DNA from: Streptomyces kanamyceticus
Lineage (GTDB): Bacteria > Actinomycetota > Actinomycetes > Streptomycetales > Streptomycetaceae
Assembly: GCF_008704495.1 (NCBI RefSeq)
Contig: NZ_CP023699.1
Span: 1,054,001 to 1,118,000, forward strand
Length of the DNA stretch: 64,000 nt
Reading direction: 5' to 3'
Numbering within the stretch: the first letter of the stretch is position 1; each line of letters starts with the position of its first letter. This document shows positions 27,340 to 35,876 of the stretch, in pieces. Below the pieces are notes generated by a model that was given only the letters and a program-made list of their open reading frames with translations, was not told where the DNA came from and made no database searches. Position numbers and translations under genes: made by a program.

Positions 27340-27366
27340 TTCCGTCCGCGCGACGCGCGGACGGAA
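27340..27366 (+). terminator. strong hairpin terminator after the DUF4157 gene
   Basis: A 12-bp perfect stem, TTCCGTCCGCGC, loop GAC, GCGCGGACGGAA, located 65 bp after the stop. The rest of 27276-27487 carries the leader of the next gene. Confidence 0.7.
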
Positions 27367-27487
27367 GTCGCCTTACCCTGCACTCCACTTGAGACCGTTG
27401 TGTCTGACCTGAAGCACGAGCGCACAGCACTATTGAGGAACGCGGACGGCAGGAGGAGGATCACGGAAGGCGATCCTTGGGGGGCTT

Positions 27488-27907
27488 ATGGACGGCGGAT
27501 CGGCAGCCGCTGCGAGCATTGCCTTAGTGGGTGGCAGTACTGCCACGTGGGGAAACGTCCTCATCCTCAGGGACCGATTCGCGCTTCGGCGTCACGGCAT
27601 TCTGGTCCACGGTGTGATCGACGGGATGCTCCGGACCGGCAAAGCACAGGGGGACCAGATGTACGCGGCGCTGGTCCGCTTCACCACCCGCGACGGCGTC
27701 GAAGTCGTGGGACAGAGCCTCGAACACTACTCAGGTACACACGAGACCGGCCACCCGGTCGTCGTACGCTATATGGCCGACGATCCGAGCAAGGTCATGG
27801 TGGGAGAGCAGGTCCCCATCGCGGGCTGGCTGCTCTTCTCGTTGTTCTTCGCGAGCATAGGAATCGCTGGACTGATCGGCTGGGTCTGGCTGCTCGCCGG
27901 ATTGTGA
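27488..27907 (+). CDS. DUF3592-like membrane protein
   Basis: A 139-residue protein with an N-terminal hydrophobic stretch, a soluble beta-rich middle (MYAALVRFTTRDGVEVVGQS, then VVVRYMADDPSKVMV) and a C-terminal transmembrane helix (WLLFSLFFASIGIAGLIGWV). The pattern fits DUF3592, a widespread family of unknown role. A nearby GGAGGA precedes the ATG. It stands alone between the toxin-like gene and a gene-free stretch. Confidence 0.75.
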   Translation: MDGGSAAAASIALVGGSTATWGNVLILRDRFALRRHGILVHGVIDGMLRTGKAQGDQMYAALVRFTTRDGVEVVGQSLEHYSGTHETGHPVVVRYMADDPSKVMVGEQVPIAGWLLFSLFFASIGIAGLIGWVWLLAGL

Positions 27908-28529
27908 GCTGGCACCGCCGACCACGCCCGGCTCTTCAACTCGCCCGTTCCCACCACCGGCCCGGTCGTAGTCGTCTGGAACGGTGGCGTCTCCCGCCAT
28001 GACCCCGGTCTCCGTACACCCACGCCGTGCAGCCAACGCGAAGACGGGGACAACGATCAAAGGCCCGCCCATCGACTCCACCCATATCGGGGAGGTGCGG
28101 GACGCATGGGCTTCGGGAGATGAAGAAACGCTCATGGCGTCAGTGTGCCCGCGCCCCTTCGTTGCGTATGGCGCGGCTGGGGGGGGGGAGAGACGCGCAC
28201 GAGGCGGGAGCCCTCCGGGAGGCCGAGGCCGGCCTCCCGGAGACGCGCGATAAGGCGCTCGGCGATGGTCATTTCGCGTGCACCGTATCCCAGAGGGCGC
28301 GGCCAACGGTGCCGGGCATCGCCCCCCCCAAAAAAAAGGCCGAGGCGCGGCGGATCTGCCTCGTCGGCGACGAACCCGGCCTTCCCCGCACAGCAGGCTT
28401 CCCCGTTACCAGATCCGCAGCACCCCAAGGCCAAAACCCCGCACCACCAGCGACTCAAACAGCCTCAACTGCCCCGTCAGCAGAGTTCAGATCAGATACG
28501 GGTCCTCAGGGCGGCGCACACCCGCCCGG
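27908..28529. other. gene-free stretch with homopolymer runs and a short remnant
   Basis: No convincing intact gene in about 620 bp. It contains a run of ten G at 28179-28188 and an abutting C8-A8 tract at 28322-28337, both unusual for this GC-rich chromosome. On the minus strand, codons 28272 down to 28132 (MTIAERLIARLREAGLGLPE...) look like the N-terminus of a small actinobacterial hypothetical protein that stops early. The region appears to be decayed sequence. Confidence 0.5.
28132..28272 (-). pseudogene. possible truncated hypothetical protein
   Basis: A 46-codon minus-strand frame starting MTIAERLIARLREAGLGLPE and then GSRLVRVSP. The helix pattern resembles the start of a small Streptomyces hypothetical family as I recall it, but the rest is missing. 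The stop at 28132 and the lack of a partner gene argue for a remnant. Weakly supported. Confidence 0.3.
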
Positions 28530-29147
28530 CTACGCCGCCGGGTGACTGAGCAGTCCTCGGACAATGACCTGGACGACCTCCCAGAGCTTTTCCTCCAGAT
28601 CGAAGGCGGTGCGCGCCAGGGTCCAGCGCAGTGTGAGACCGTCGACTGCCGACGCCAGGGCGAGGGCCGCCGCGTCGGCGCGTCGGGCGGCTTCGGCATG
28701 CGCGTCCGGCTCCGCCTCGCACACCTCGAGGAGAAGGGTGCGCATGCATTCCGTGTACTGCTCGTGGTGCACGCTGTAACAGGCCCTGATATCAGGGATG
28801 TTCTGGGCCAGCGCGAGGAGTTCCAGCGCCAGCGGGGCCTTGTCGGGGTCTTTCGTGAGTTCCCGGGCGAACCCGCGGACCAGTTCTTCCAGGCGCTCAG
28901 CGGCCGGCCTGGGCGCGGCCATCAGTTCATCCATGCCGTGCTTCTCGGCGGACAGCATCTGGTGGACGAGCCCGGTCGCCAGCTCTTCCTTGGTCTTGAA
29001 GTACCAGTACAGAGCGCCTTTGCTCAGCCCTGATTCCTTGACGATGTCGTCCATGCGGGCACCGTGGTAGCCCTGCCGCGCGAAGACCACGGCCGCCGCC
29101 TGGAAGATCTGGCGCCTTCGCGCCGCACTGCGCTGCTCGTCCGCCAT
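28530..29147 (-). CDS. TetR-family repressor of the adjacent exporter operon
   Basis: A 205-residue TetR. The DNA-binding domain (residues 12-58) contains the expected FARQGYHGARMDDIVKESGL then SKGALYWYFKTKEEL. The C-terminal ligand domain is typical of AcrR-like drug-responsive repressors. It is divergent from an MMPL/MFS operon, and the shared intergenic region has a 14-bp-arm palindrome. It probably represses both directions until a lipophilic compound binds. Confidence 0.92.
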   Translation of the reverse strand: MADEQRSAARRRQIFQAAAVVFARQGYHGARMDDIVKESGLSKGALYWYFKTKEELATGLVHQMLSAEKHGMDELMAAPRPAAERLEELVRGFARELTKDPDKAPLALELLALAQNIPDIRACYSVHHEQYTECMRTLLLEVCEAEPDAHAEAARRADAAALALASAVDGLTLRWTLARTAFDLEEKLWEVVQVIVRGLLSHPAA

Positions 29148-29218
29148 TCCGTCCTCTTTTCCCCGTCGTTCCGCGCCCGCCGCTTTTGCAATCGAGCACT
29201 GTTTTCATCACCAACAAG

Positions 29219-29252
29219 ATAGCGCTAGACCGGCCAGTCGGTCTAGCGCTAT
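29219..29252. promoter_or_regulatory. long palindromic TetR operator
   Basis: Perfect 14-bp arms, ATAGCGCTAGACCG and CGGTCTAGCGCTAT, separated by GCCAGT. The inner sequence GACCGGCCAGTCGGTC is the kind of site bound by AcrR/LfrR-like TetR proteins. It lies between the divergent TetR and MMPL genes. Confidence 0.8.
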
Positions 29253-29260
29253 GGTGAGCC

Positions 29261-29280
29261 TCGACCGACTGGTCAGTCGA
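29261..29280. promoter_or_regulatory. second, imperfect TetR operator
   Basis: TCGACCGACTGGTCAGTCGA shares the GACCGACTGGTC core with the palindrome just upstream. It ends 19 bp before the MMPL start codon, close enough to block transcription. Confidence 0.6.
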
Positions 29281-29299
29281 GTTTTTTGAAGGAGTCGCG

Positions 29300-31699
29300 G
29301 TGAACCCCCAGAAGACCCCGGGCCAGGCACGTCCGGCCCCGCCCCTGCTACACCGGCTCGGCGTCTGGAGTGCCGCGCACGCCTGGCGGGTCGTGGCCGT
29401 CTGGCTGGTCGTGCTGGTGGGAGCCGGCCTGTTGGTCCCCCGGTTCACCGACAGCCTCACCGGCTCCTCGCTGAGCATCACCGGCTCCGAGTCCGCTCGC
29501 GCCGAGAAGCTCATGAAGGAGGAGTTCGACAGCGCGATCACCGAGGACGTCGTCGTGGTCTTCGACTCGGCGACCCGCTCGGTGAAGGACCCGGCGTTCC
29601 GCGACGCCGTCGAACGCGGCATCGACCGGCTCAAGGACCAGGACGGCGTGGCCAGCGTCGAAGACCCGTACGCTCCGGGCGGGGAAGCCCAGTTCTCCGG
29701 TGACGGCCGGACCGCGCTCGTACTGGCAGGCCTCACCGGCGACGAACGTGACCGTCAAGCGGTCGCGCCCAAGCTGCAGGAGGCCCTCGATGACACCGCG
29801 CGCGATGACATCAAGGTGATGCTGACCGGGTCGAGTGCGCTGAACGCGGCGGTGGTCGAGCAGGAGGACAAGGACCTCGCGCGAGCGGAATCGATCGGCC
29901 TGCCGATCGCACTGCTCGTCCTGCTCGTCGCATTCGGCACGCTCGTCGCCGCGGGCCTGCCGCTGATGCTCGGCGTGTTCGCGCTCATGACGTCCTTCGG
30001 CGTCCTGGGGGCTCTCAGCTACATCACCACGTTCGACACGTTCGTCCAGGCCGTTGTCACCATGCTCGGTCTCGCCCTCGGTATCGACTACTGCCTGTTC
30101 ATGGTCACCCGGCAGCGGGAAGAGCTCGGCAGCCGCGGCGACCGTTCGATCCCCGAGGTCGTCGGCGCCACCATGGCGACCGCGGGCAAGGCCGTCCTGT
30201 TCTCGGGTTTCACCGTCCTGGTGTCGGTGGCCGGGCTCCTTCTCGTACGCGCACCCGTCTTCCGGTCGATGGCGTTGGGCGTCATGGTGGCGGTGGCCGT
30301 CATGATCGCGGTGGCGATGACGCTCCTGCCCGCCGTACTCGCCCTCCTGGGCACCAGGATCAACCGCCTGGCCGTTCCCGGTCTGCGCCGTGCCGTTCAG
30401 CACCCGGACCCCGAGCATTCAGTCTGGGCACGCTGGACGCGCGTGGTGCTGCGCCGTCCTGTGCTCATCGGCGGCACGGCCACGCTGGTGCTGCTCCTCG
30501 CGGCCGCTCCCGTGTTCGGACTCAAGCTCGGCTTCGACGTGGGAGCGAGCGCCGTCGCCGATGCCCCGGCCGGCGCGGGCTACAACCTCGTCGCGAAGAA
30601 GTTCGCCCCGGGGACGGCCACCCCGGTGCAGGTCGTCGTGACCAGTTCCGACGGCGCTCTGGACAACGCGGGGCTGAAGTCCCTGGACCGGCTCAGCACA
30701 CTGGTCAAGGACAACAAGCAGGTCGACGGCGTCCTTTCGCTCACTGACGCGCTCAAGGAACAGACCGGCGCCGCGGACCAGGACGCCCTGCGCACCGCGC
30801 TCGCCGACGACAAGGGAGAGCTTGACCGCATCGTCAACTCGTCGGGCCGGGCCACGATCCTGACGGTGTTCTCCAAGAGTGCTCCGGACTCCGACGAGAC
30901 CATCGATCTCGTCCACTGGATCCGCGACACCGCAGCTCCCCAGGCGGCGGGACCGGAAAGCGGCCTCGTGGTCGACACCGGAGGCCTGACCGCGCAGACC
31001 ATCGATGTCGGCGCGGAGATCAACCGGGGAACACCGTGGGTCCTGACGGCCATCCTGGGGATGTCCTTCCTGCTGCTCCTGCTCGCTTTCCGCAGCCTGG
31101 TCCTGGCGCTCAGCGCGATCGTGATGAACCTTCTCTCCGTGGGAGCCGCGTTCGGCCTGCTCACCTGGGTGTTCCAGGACGGCACGGGCGAGGCGCTGCT
31201 GGACTTCACCAGCCGCGGCTTCATCCAGGCCTATCTGCCGATCCTGACCTTCGTCGTCCTCTTCGGTCTGTCCATGGACTACGAGGTGTTCCTCATCTCG
31301 CGGATGAAGGAGGAGTGGGACCGCACCAAGGACAACACGCGCGCCGTTACCGTCGGGGTCGTCCACACCGCCAAGGTCATCACGGCGGCAGCCGCCATCA
31401 TGGTGGTGGTCTTCGCTTCCTTCATGATCACTAGCGTGGTCGAGGTGAAGCAGATGGGATTCGCCCTGGCCGTCGCGGTCCTCGTCGACGCGACTCTGAT
31501 CCGCGTCGTGGTCGTACCGGCGGTGATGCGCCTGCTCGGAGCGGCCAACTGGTGGCTTCCCAAGTGGCTCGACCGGGCACTTCCCCGCGTGCAGCTCACC
31601 GAGGGGCCGAGCCCCGCGGCGGACGGCGCCGACAGCGGCGAGGCCGGCCCGGAGCGGGCCGCAGCGGGGACGACGGCCTCCGCGCCCTCATCCGACTGA
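29300..31699 (+). CDS. MMPL/RND-family transporter
   Basis: A 799-residue membrane transporter of the MMPL type. The first transmembrane helix is at about residues 23-45. A large extracytoplasmic loop follows, and two bundles of helices contain the conserved GIDYCLF (first half) and GLSMDYEVFLISRMKEEWDR (second half) proton-relay segments. Actinobacterial relatives export lipids, siderophores or polyketides. It starts with GTG after GAAGGAG. An MFS gene follows within 40 bp. TetR operators lie directly upstream. Confidence 0.93.
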   Translation: MNPQKTPGQARPAPPLLHRLGVWSAAHAWRVVAVWLVVLVGAGLLVPRFTDSLTGSSLSITGSESARAEKLMKEEFDSAITEDVVVVFDSATRSVKDPAFRDAVERGIDRLKDQDGVASVEDPYAPGGEAQFSGDGRTALVLAGLTGDERDRQAVAPKLQEALDDTARDDIKVMLTGSSALNAAVVEQEDKDLARAESIGLPIALLVLLVAFGTLVAAGLPLMLGVFALMTSFGVLGALSYITTFDTFVQAVVTMLGLALGIDYCLFMVTRQREELGSRGDRSIPEVVGATMATAGKAVLFSGFTVLVSVAGLLLVRAPVFRSMALGVMVAVAVMIAVAMTLLPAVLALLGTRINRLAVPGLRRAVQHPDPEHSVWARWTRVVLRRPVLIGGTATLVLLLAAAPVFGLKLGFDVGASAVADAPAGAGYNLVAKKFAPGTATPVQVVVTSSDGALDNAGLKSLDRLSTLVKDNKQVDGVLSLTDALKEQTGAADQDALRTALADDKGELDRIVNSSGRATILTVFSKSAPDSDETIDLVHWIRDTAAPQAAGPESGLVVDTGGLTAQTIDVGAEINRGTPWVLTAILGMSFLLLLLAFRSLVLALSAIVMNLLSVGAAFGLLTWVFQDGTGEALLDFTSRGFIQAYLPILTFVVLFGLSMDYEVFLISRMKEEWDRTKDNTRAVTVGVVHTAKVITAAAAIMVVVFASFMITSVVEVKQMGFALAVAVLVDATLIRVVVVPAVMRLLGAANWWLPKWLDRALPRVQLTEGPSPAADGADSGEAGPERAAAGTTASAPSSD

Positions 31700-31736
31700 G
31701 CCCGTGCTGTAACCGCCGCGCACGCAGGGAGCACCA

Positions 31737-33305
31737 GTGTCTGGCACTCACGAGGCAGTTCGCCGCTGGCTCGGTCTACTCTCGCTGGCCCTCGGCCTCC
31801 TGGTCATCGGGCTCGATACCACCGTCCTGACCGTCGCTCTGCCGACCCTGGCCACGTCGCTGGAGGCGACGACCTCCCAACTGCAGTGGTTCACCGCCGC
31901 CTACACGCTGGCGTTCGCCGCCCTGATCCTGCCGCTGGGGGTGCTGGGCGGCAGGTTCGGCCGCAGACGCGTCCTGGCGGCGGGCCTGTGGCTCTTCACA
32001 GCGGGGCTGGTCGTCGCCGTGCTCACCGACACCTCCGGTGCCCTGCTCCTGGCCCGCGTCATCATGGGGGCGGGGGCAGCCGCAATCGCCCCGCAAGCAC
32101 TGGCACTTGTCCCTTTGCTCTTCCCGCCGGGCCAGCGTGCCCGGGCGGCAGCTCTCGCGACATCCGCGTTCGCGCTGGGGCTGCCGCTCGGCCCCCTGAT
32201 CGGCGGCGGCCTGTTGAACTCGTTCTGGTGGGGATCGGTCTTCCTGATCAACATCCCCGTGCTGGCCCTCGCGCTGCTCGGCGTGCTGCGGTACGTGCCC
32301 GAAGCCAGAGGTCCGCAGGCCCCTGTCGACGTCGTCGGGTCCGTGCTGGCCCTGACGGGCGTCTCCGCCCTGCTCTACGGCGTCGTCGAGGCGCCGAACC
32401 GGGGCTGGGGCGATCGGCTGGCGCTGCTCGCGATGTTCACGGGTGCGGCTCTCCTCTGTGCACTGCTTCTCCGGCTGCGGCAGGCCGCCCGTCCCCCGGC
32501 CGGCCTCTCCCCCTTCCGCAACGCCCACTTCGCGTGGGGCACGGCCACCGCCTGCGTGGTCATGTTCCTTCTCCTGGGCGTCCTGTTCGTCATCCCGCAG
32601 TTCCTCCAGCAGGTCCAGGGCCACGATGCCATGGCCACCGGGATCCGGCTGATGCCGATGTTCGCCGGCCTGCTGTTCGCGACGGCGGCGGCCGAGAAGC
32701 TCGTCACCAGCTTCGGCATCAAGTGGGTGATCGCGGTGGGCATGCTGCTCTGGTCGCTCGCGCTGATGCTCCTGGGGCGGCTCTGCGCAGACAGCGCATA
32801 CGCTGCGACGGCTGTGGCGCTGACGATCGCCGGCGTGGCGCTCGCCCTGACGCTGCCCGTGACGTTCGACGCCGTGCTCAGCTCCCTCCCGCCGGATGTC
32901 GCCGGTACGGGCTCGGCGCTGGCCAACGCCTGCCGCCAGATCGGCGCCGCCGCGGGCGTCGCCGTACTGGGCAGCGCCCTGAACACCGTCTACCGCGCCG
33001 AAGTCGACCAGCGGACGGTGTCTCAACTCGCCGGCGGTTCCATGGATGCCGTGCGGGCCAATCTTGCCGGAGCCGAGGCGGCGGCGGCCTCGCTGCCCGC
33101 CGGCCAGGGGCAGAGTGTGCTCGCCGCTGCCCAGGGCGCATTCGTCTCCGGCATGTCGGCGGCCTTCCTGGTCGGCGCCGCGGTCGCTGCCGCGATGTCG
33201 GTCCTGGTCGTGGCCGTGCTGCCGGCACGAAGCAGCGAGGCCCGGGGCGCCGCTGTCGATGCGGAAACGGACCGCCGCGGGCTTCCCGGAGTCCGGCCTC
33301 GGTGA
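31737..33305 (+). CDS. MFS exporter, DHA2 (14-helix, EmrB/QacA-like) family
   Basis: A 522-residue drug:proton antiporter. The TM2-3 loop motif LGVLGGRFGRRR and the motif LDTTVLTVALPTL in TM1 are characteristic of DHA2 transporters. The start is GTG with GGGAG upstream. It is the second gene of the TetR-controlled operon. Its stop codon lies within the left arm of the 29-bp hairpin that also ends the convergent cluster. Confidence 0.93.
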   Translation: MSGTHEAVRRWLGLLSLALGLLVIGLDTTVLTVALPTLATSLEATTSQLQWFTAAYTLAFAALILPLGVLGGRFGRRRVLAAGLWLFTAGLVVAVLTDTSGALLLARVIMGAGAAAIAPQALALVPLLFPPGQRARAAALATSAFALGLPLGPLIGGGLLNSFWWGSVFLINIPVLALALLGVLRYVPEARGPQAPVDVVGSVLALTGVSALLYGVVEAPNRGWGDRLALLAMFTGAALLCALLLRLRQAARPPAGLSPFRNAHFAWGTATACVVMFLLLGVLFVIPQFLQQVQGHDAMATGIRLMPMFAGLLFATAAAEKLVTSFGIKWVIAVGMLLWSLALMLLGRLCADSAYAATAVALTIAGVALALTLPVTFDAVLSSLPPDVAGTGSALANACRQIGAAAGVAVLGSALNTVYRAEVDQRTVSQLAGGSMDAVRANLAGAEAAAASLPAGQGQSVLAAAQGAFVSGMSAAFLVGAAVAAAMSVLVVAVLPARSSEARGAAVDAETDRRGLPGVRPR

Positions 33306-33362
33306 GGACGTGATGCGGCGGCCCGACGGAGATCCGTCGGGCCGCCGCATCACGTCCTCACC
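33301..33362. terminator. bidirectional terminator with perfect 29-bp stem, contains both stop codons
   Basis: Left arm 33301-33329 and right arm 33334-33362 are perfect inverted copies around a 4-base loop (AGAT). The MFS stop TGA (33303-33305) is in the left arm, and the P450 stop (33358-33360, minus strand) is in the right arm. Both proteins therefore end inside the hairpin. Confidence 0.85.
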
Positions 33363-34749
33363 GAGGGCTGACCCAGGCCCTGACTCCAGGGCTGGGCCGC
33401 AGGTTCACCAGCAGTTCGGGCCGCACCTCGGAGCCCTGCGGGAGCAGCTCGATGTCGATGCGCTGGTTGAGCAGCACCGTCAGCAAGTGGCCTTCCATCA
33501 TGGCCAGATGGCTGCCGGGGCACACATTGCTGCCCGTGCCGAAGGGCAGATAGGCGCCCTTGGGCTGGGCCTTCTCCGCCTCCCGGGTGAAGCGGTCGGG
33601 GTCGAAGCGTTCGGGATCGGGGAAGACCTCCCGGCGCCGGTGCAGGCTGAAGGCGTTGATGAACACCATCGTTCCCGTGGGTACCGCGTAACCGCCGATC
33701 ACGGTGTCCCGGATCGCCTGGCGCGGTATCACCGCGGCGGGCGGGTAGAGCCTCATCGCCTCCTTGAACACCTGTAGGCAGTAGGGAAGTTGCGGCAGGT
33801 CCTCGTAGCGCACGGACCGTGTGCCGAGCACGCGGTCCACCTCGGCACGGACTCGCTCGAGGATCTCCGGATGGCGGGCCAGCAGATACAGCGTCCACGC
33901 CTGGGCATCCGCCGACGTCTCCTGTGCGGCGCCCCACGCGGTGAGCACCTCATCGAGGAGCAGCTCGTCGGTCATGGTGCCGCCGTCCTCGTACTGCGCG
34001 CCCATCAGGTCGGACAGGAAGTCCGCGGGCAGTGCGCCCGGGCTGTCCGCCGATGTGGCCGACTGACGTTGCCGGATGAAGCCCGCGATCCAGCCCCGGA
34101 AGATGCCGATGTTCCGCCTGGCCCGTATGTTGCGCGGCGTGGGTACCCAGATCGGGAGCGCGACCGCGCTGGTGATGGCGTGCATCTCCCACTCGAACGC
34201 CTCCGTGATGGCCCGGGCGATCGACTGGTTCTCCCGGGTGGAGGCGCTGAACAGCAGCTTGGTGACGATGTCCATCGTGAGTGTGTTCATTTCGGCGACA
34301 AGGTCGACGTCGGCGCCGTGTCCCCAGCGCTTCACCGTGCCCTCGGCGACCTCGACGATGGCATCCGCGTGCTTGGGTATCCGGCGCGGCGAGAAGTGCG
34401 GCACCACCAACCGGCGCTGCCTGTTGTGCAGTTCGCCCTCACTGGTCAGCAGTCCCTTGCCCATCAGCGGTGTGAGCGCACGGGTCTGGCGCTGGCCGCG
34501 GCCGAAGTCGGCCGCACGGTCGATCAGGACTTCTCTGGCTGTCGCCGCCGAGGAGACGACGACGGCCGGGCTCCGCCCGATCCGGAAACCCATGACGCCG
34601 TCGGAGTCCTCCGCGATCGCGTGCAGGGCGGCGAGGGTGTCCTCCTGGAGTTCGCGTGCGTGGCCCAGCAGCCCTCCGCCTCGGGCCTCCGGCAGGGGCG
34701 CCGCCGCGGCGGCTGCCCCCTGCGGCTCGCGGTATGCGGTGGTACTCAC
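33358..34749 (-). CDS. cytochrome P450
   Basis: A 463-residue P450. The heme loop FGTGSNVCPGSHLAM contains the cysteine ligand, the ExxR pair is in KEAMRLYPP, and the I-helix reads AWGAAQETSADAQAW with an acid-Thr-like pair. It resembles CYP families that oxidise fatty chains. The GTG start at 34749 overlaps the desaturase stop by 4 bp. It is the last gene of the leftward cluster operon and probably hydroxylates or further oxidises the pathway chain. Confidence 0.9.
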   Translation of the reverse strand: MSTTAYREPQGAAAAAAPLPEARGGGLLGHARELQEDTLAALHAIAEDSDGVMGFRIGRSPAVVVSSAATAREVLIDRAADFGRGQRQTRALTPLMGKGLLTSEGELHNRQRRLVVPHFSPRRIPKHADAIVEVAEGTVKRWGHGADVDLVAEMNTLTMDIVTKLLFSASTRENQSIARAITEAFEWEMHAITSAVALPIWVPTPRNIRARRNIGIFRGWIAGFIRQRQSATSADSPGALPADFLSDLMGAQYEDGGTMTDELLLDEVLTAWGAAQETSADAQAWTLYLLARHPEILERVRAEVDRVLGTRSVRYEDLPQLPYCLQVFKEAMRLYPPAAVIPRQAIRDTVIGGYAVPTGTMVFINAFSLHRRREVFPDPERFDPDRFTREAEKAQPKGAYLPFGTGSNVCPGSHLAMMEGHLLTVLLNQRIDIELLPQGSEVRPELLVNLRPSPGVRAWVSPR

Positions 34750-35876
34750 GCTCGTGCCCCTTCCGGGCTGGTGCGATCGAGGAGTGTGCCGGCCCGCTGG
34801 TGTGCGCGGCACGCGCTCCACAGCCGCCGCAGGGAGGGGAACAGGCCCGGGCTCTCGGTGAGACGGTAGGCGGAATCCTCGGGCAGGCCGGCCATCAGCC
34901 GGGCGTGCGCAACGGGGTAGTTGTGATACGGGAGCCCGGGCATCAGGTGATGCAACGCATGCAGTCTGAGTCCGACCGGCGCCCACAGCTCGCCGAGCAC
35001 CCTGGCCCGCGGATGGTTCACCGTGTCCATCATCTGCTCGACGATGCTCATCTCGTCCTCGTCACCGATGTACCGGTGGGCGGCCAGCAGGCGCAGTGAG
35101 TTGACGAACGCGACCGCGACGAACAGGGCGTACCACTGGACGAGGCGAGCGATGGGCACCGTCCCGGTGGACAGCAGTACGGCCGCGGCGGCGATCCACG
35201 CCAGGCAGAGGAACTCCTGCAGCCGCCAGCTCCACTTCTCCTCCGCGGTGGGCTGGCGTCCGCGGTAGTCGAAGTCGATCTTCAGTGCGGACAGGTTCCG
35301 GTAGAGGTACTCGCGCACCTTGGGCACGCACCAGGACAGCGGCGTCACGATCCCGAAGCGGTAGGGGCCGAAGAAGGGCAGAACGAGCGGGGTGATCAGC
35401 AGTCCCACGACGTTCGACGGCGCCATCCGGGCAAGCGGCAGGTACTCGGCGTCCTGCGGCGTGCCGTACAGCTTCCGGTTGTGGTGCTCTCCGTGGCACT
35501 CGTACATGAAGATCGGGATCATCATCGGGATGCCGAACAGTACGTTCCACCCCAGGCGGAAGGGGCCGAAGGCCTGCTTCTTGCGGAAGTGCGCGATCTC
35601 GTGGATGAACGCGAAGCAGCGGAACACGGCGAACACCGAGACCAGGAAGGCGAGCACGCCCAGCACGCTGAACCCACCGAGAGGATCCACCGCCCAGAAG
35701 GCGACGGCGCCGACCGTCACGGACAGGAGGAAGTCCGTCCAGTAGATCCGCATCCGGGGGCGGAACAGGCCGTGCAGGAGGTCATGCGCCTCCTTCACCG
35801 AGAAGCGGCTCATCGCGCGCTCGAGTTCCGGCTCCCAGGGGATGGCGCGCCGTTCGGCTCCGTCGGCGACGGTCAT
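34746..35876 (-). CDS. membrane fatty acid desaturase
   Basis: A 376-residue integral-membrane di-iron desaturase. Three histidine boxes are present: HEIAH, HGEHH and HALHH. Membrane helices lie between them. The start at 35876 (MTVADGAERRAIPW) is in an ATGA overlap with the flavoprotein gene. It would introduce a double bond (or, as in JamB-type enzymes, an alkyne) into an acyl chain. The nearby acyl-AMP ligase and ACP recall that kind of system, but the bond type cannot be read from sequence. Confidence 0.9.
   Translation of the reverse strand: MTVADGAERRAIPWEPELERAMSRFSVKEAHDLLHGLFRPRMRIYWTDFLLSVTVGAVAFWAVDPLGGFSVLGVLAFLVSVFAVFRCFAFIHEIAHFRKKQAFGPFRLGWNVLFGIPMMIPIFMYECHGEHHNRKLYGTPQDAEYLPLARMAPSNVVGLLITPLVLPFFGPYRFGIVTPLSWCVPKVREYLYRNLSALKIDFDYRGRQPTAEEKWSWRLQEFLCLAWIAAAAVLLSTGTVPIARLVQWYALFVAVAFVNSLRLLAAHRYIGDEDEMSIVEQMMDTVNHPRARVLGELWAPVGLRLHALHHLMPGLPYHNYPVAHARLMAGLPEDSAYRLTESPGLFPSLRRLWSACRAHQRAGTLLDRTSPEGARA

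Noticed and set aside
28179..28188. Phase-variable switch at the G10 tract
   Set aside because: No intact coding region spans the tract, so slippage would not control a recognisable product.
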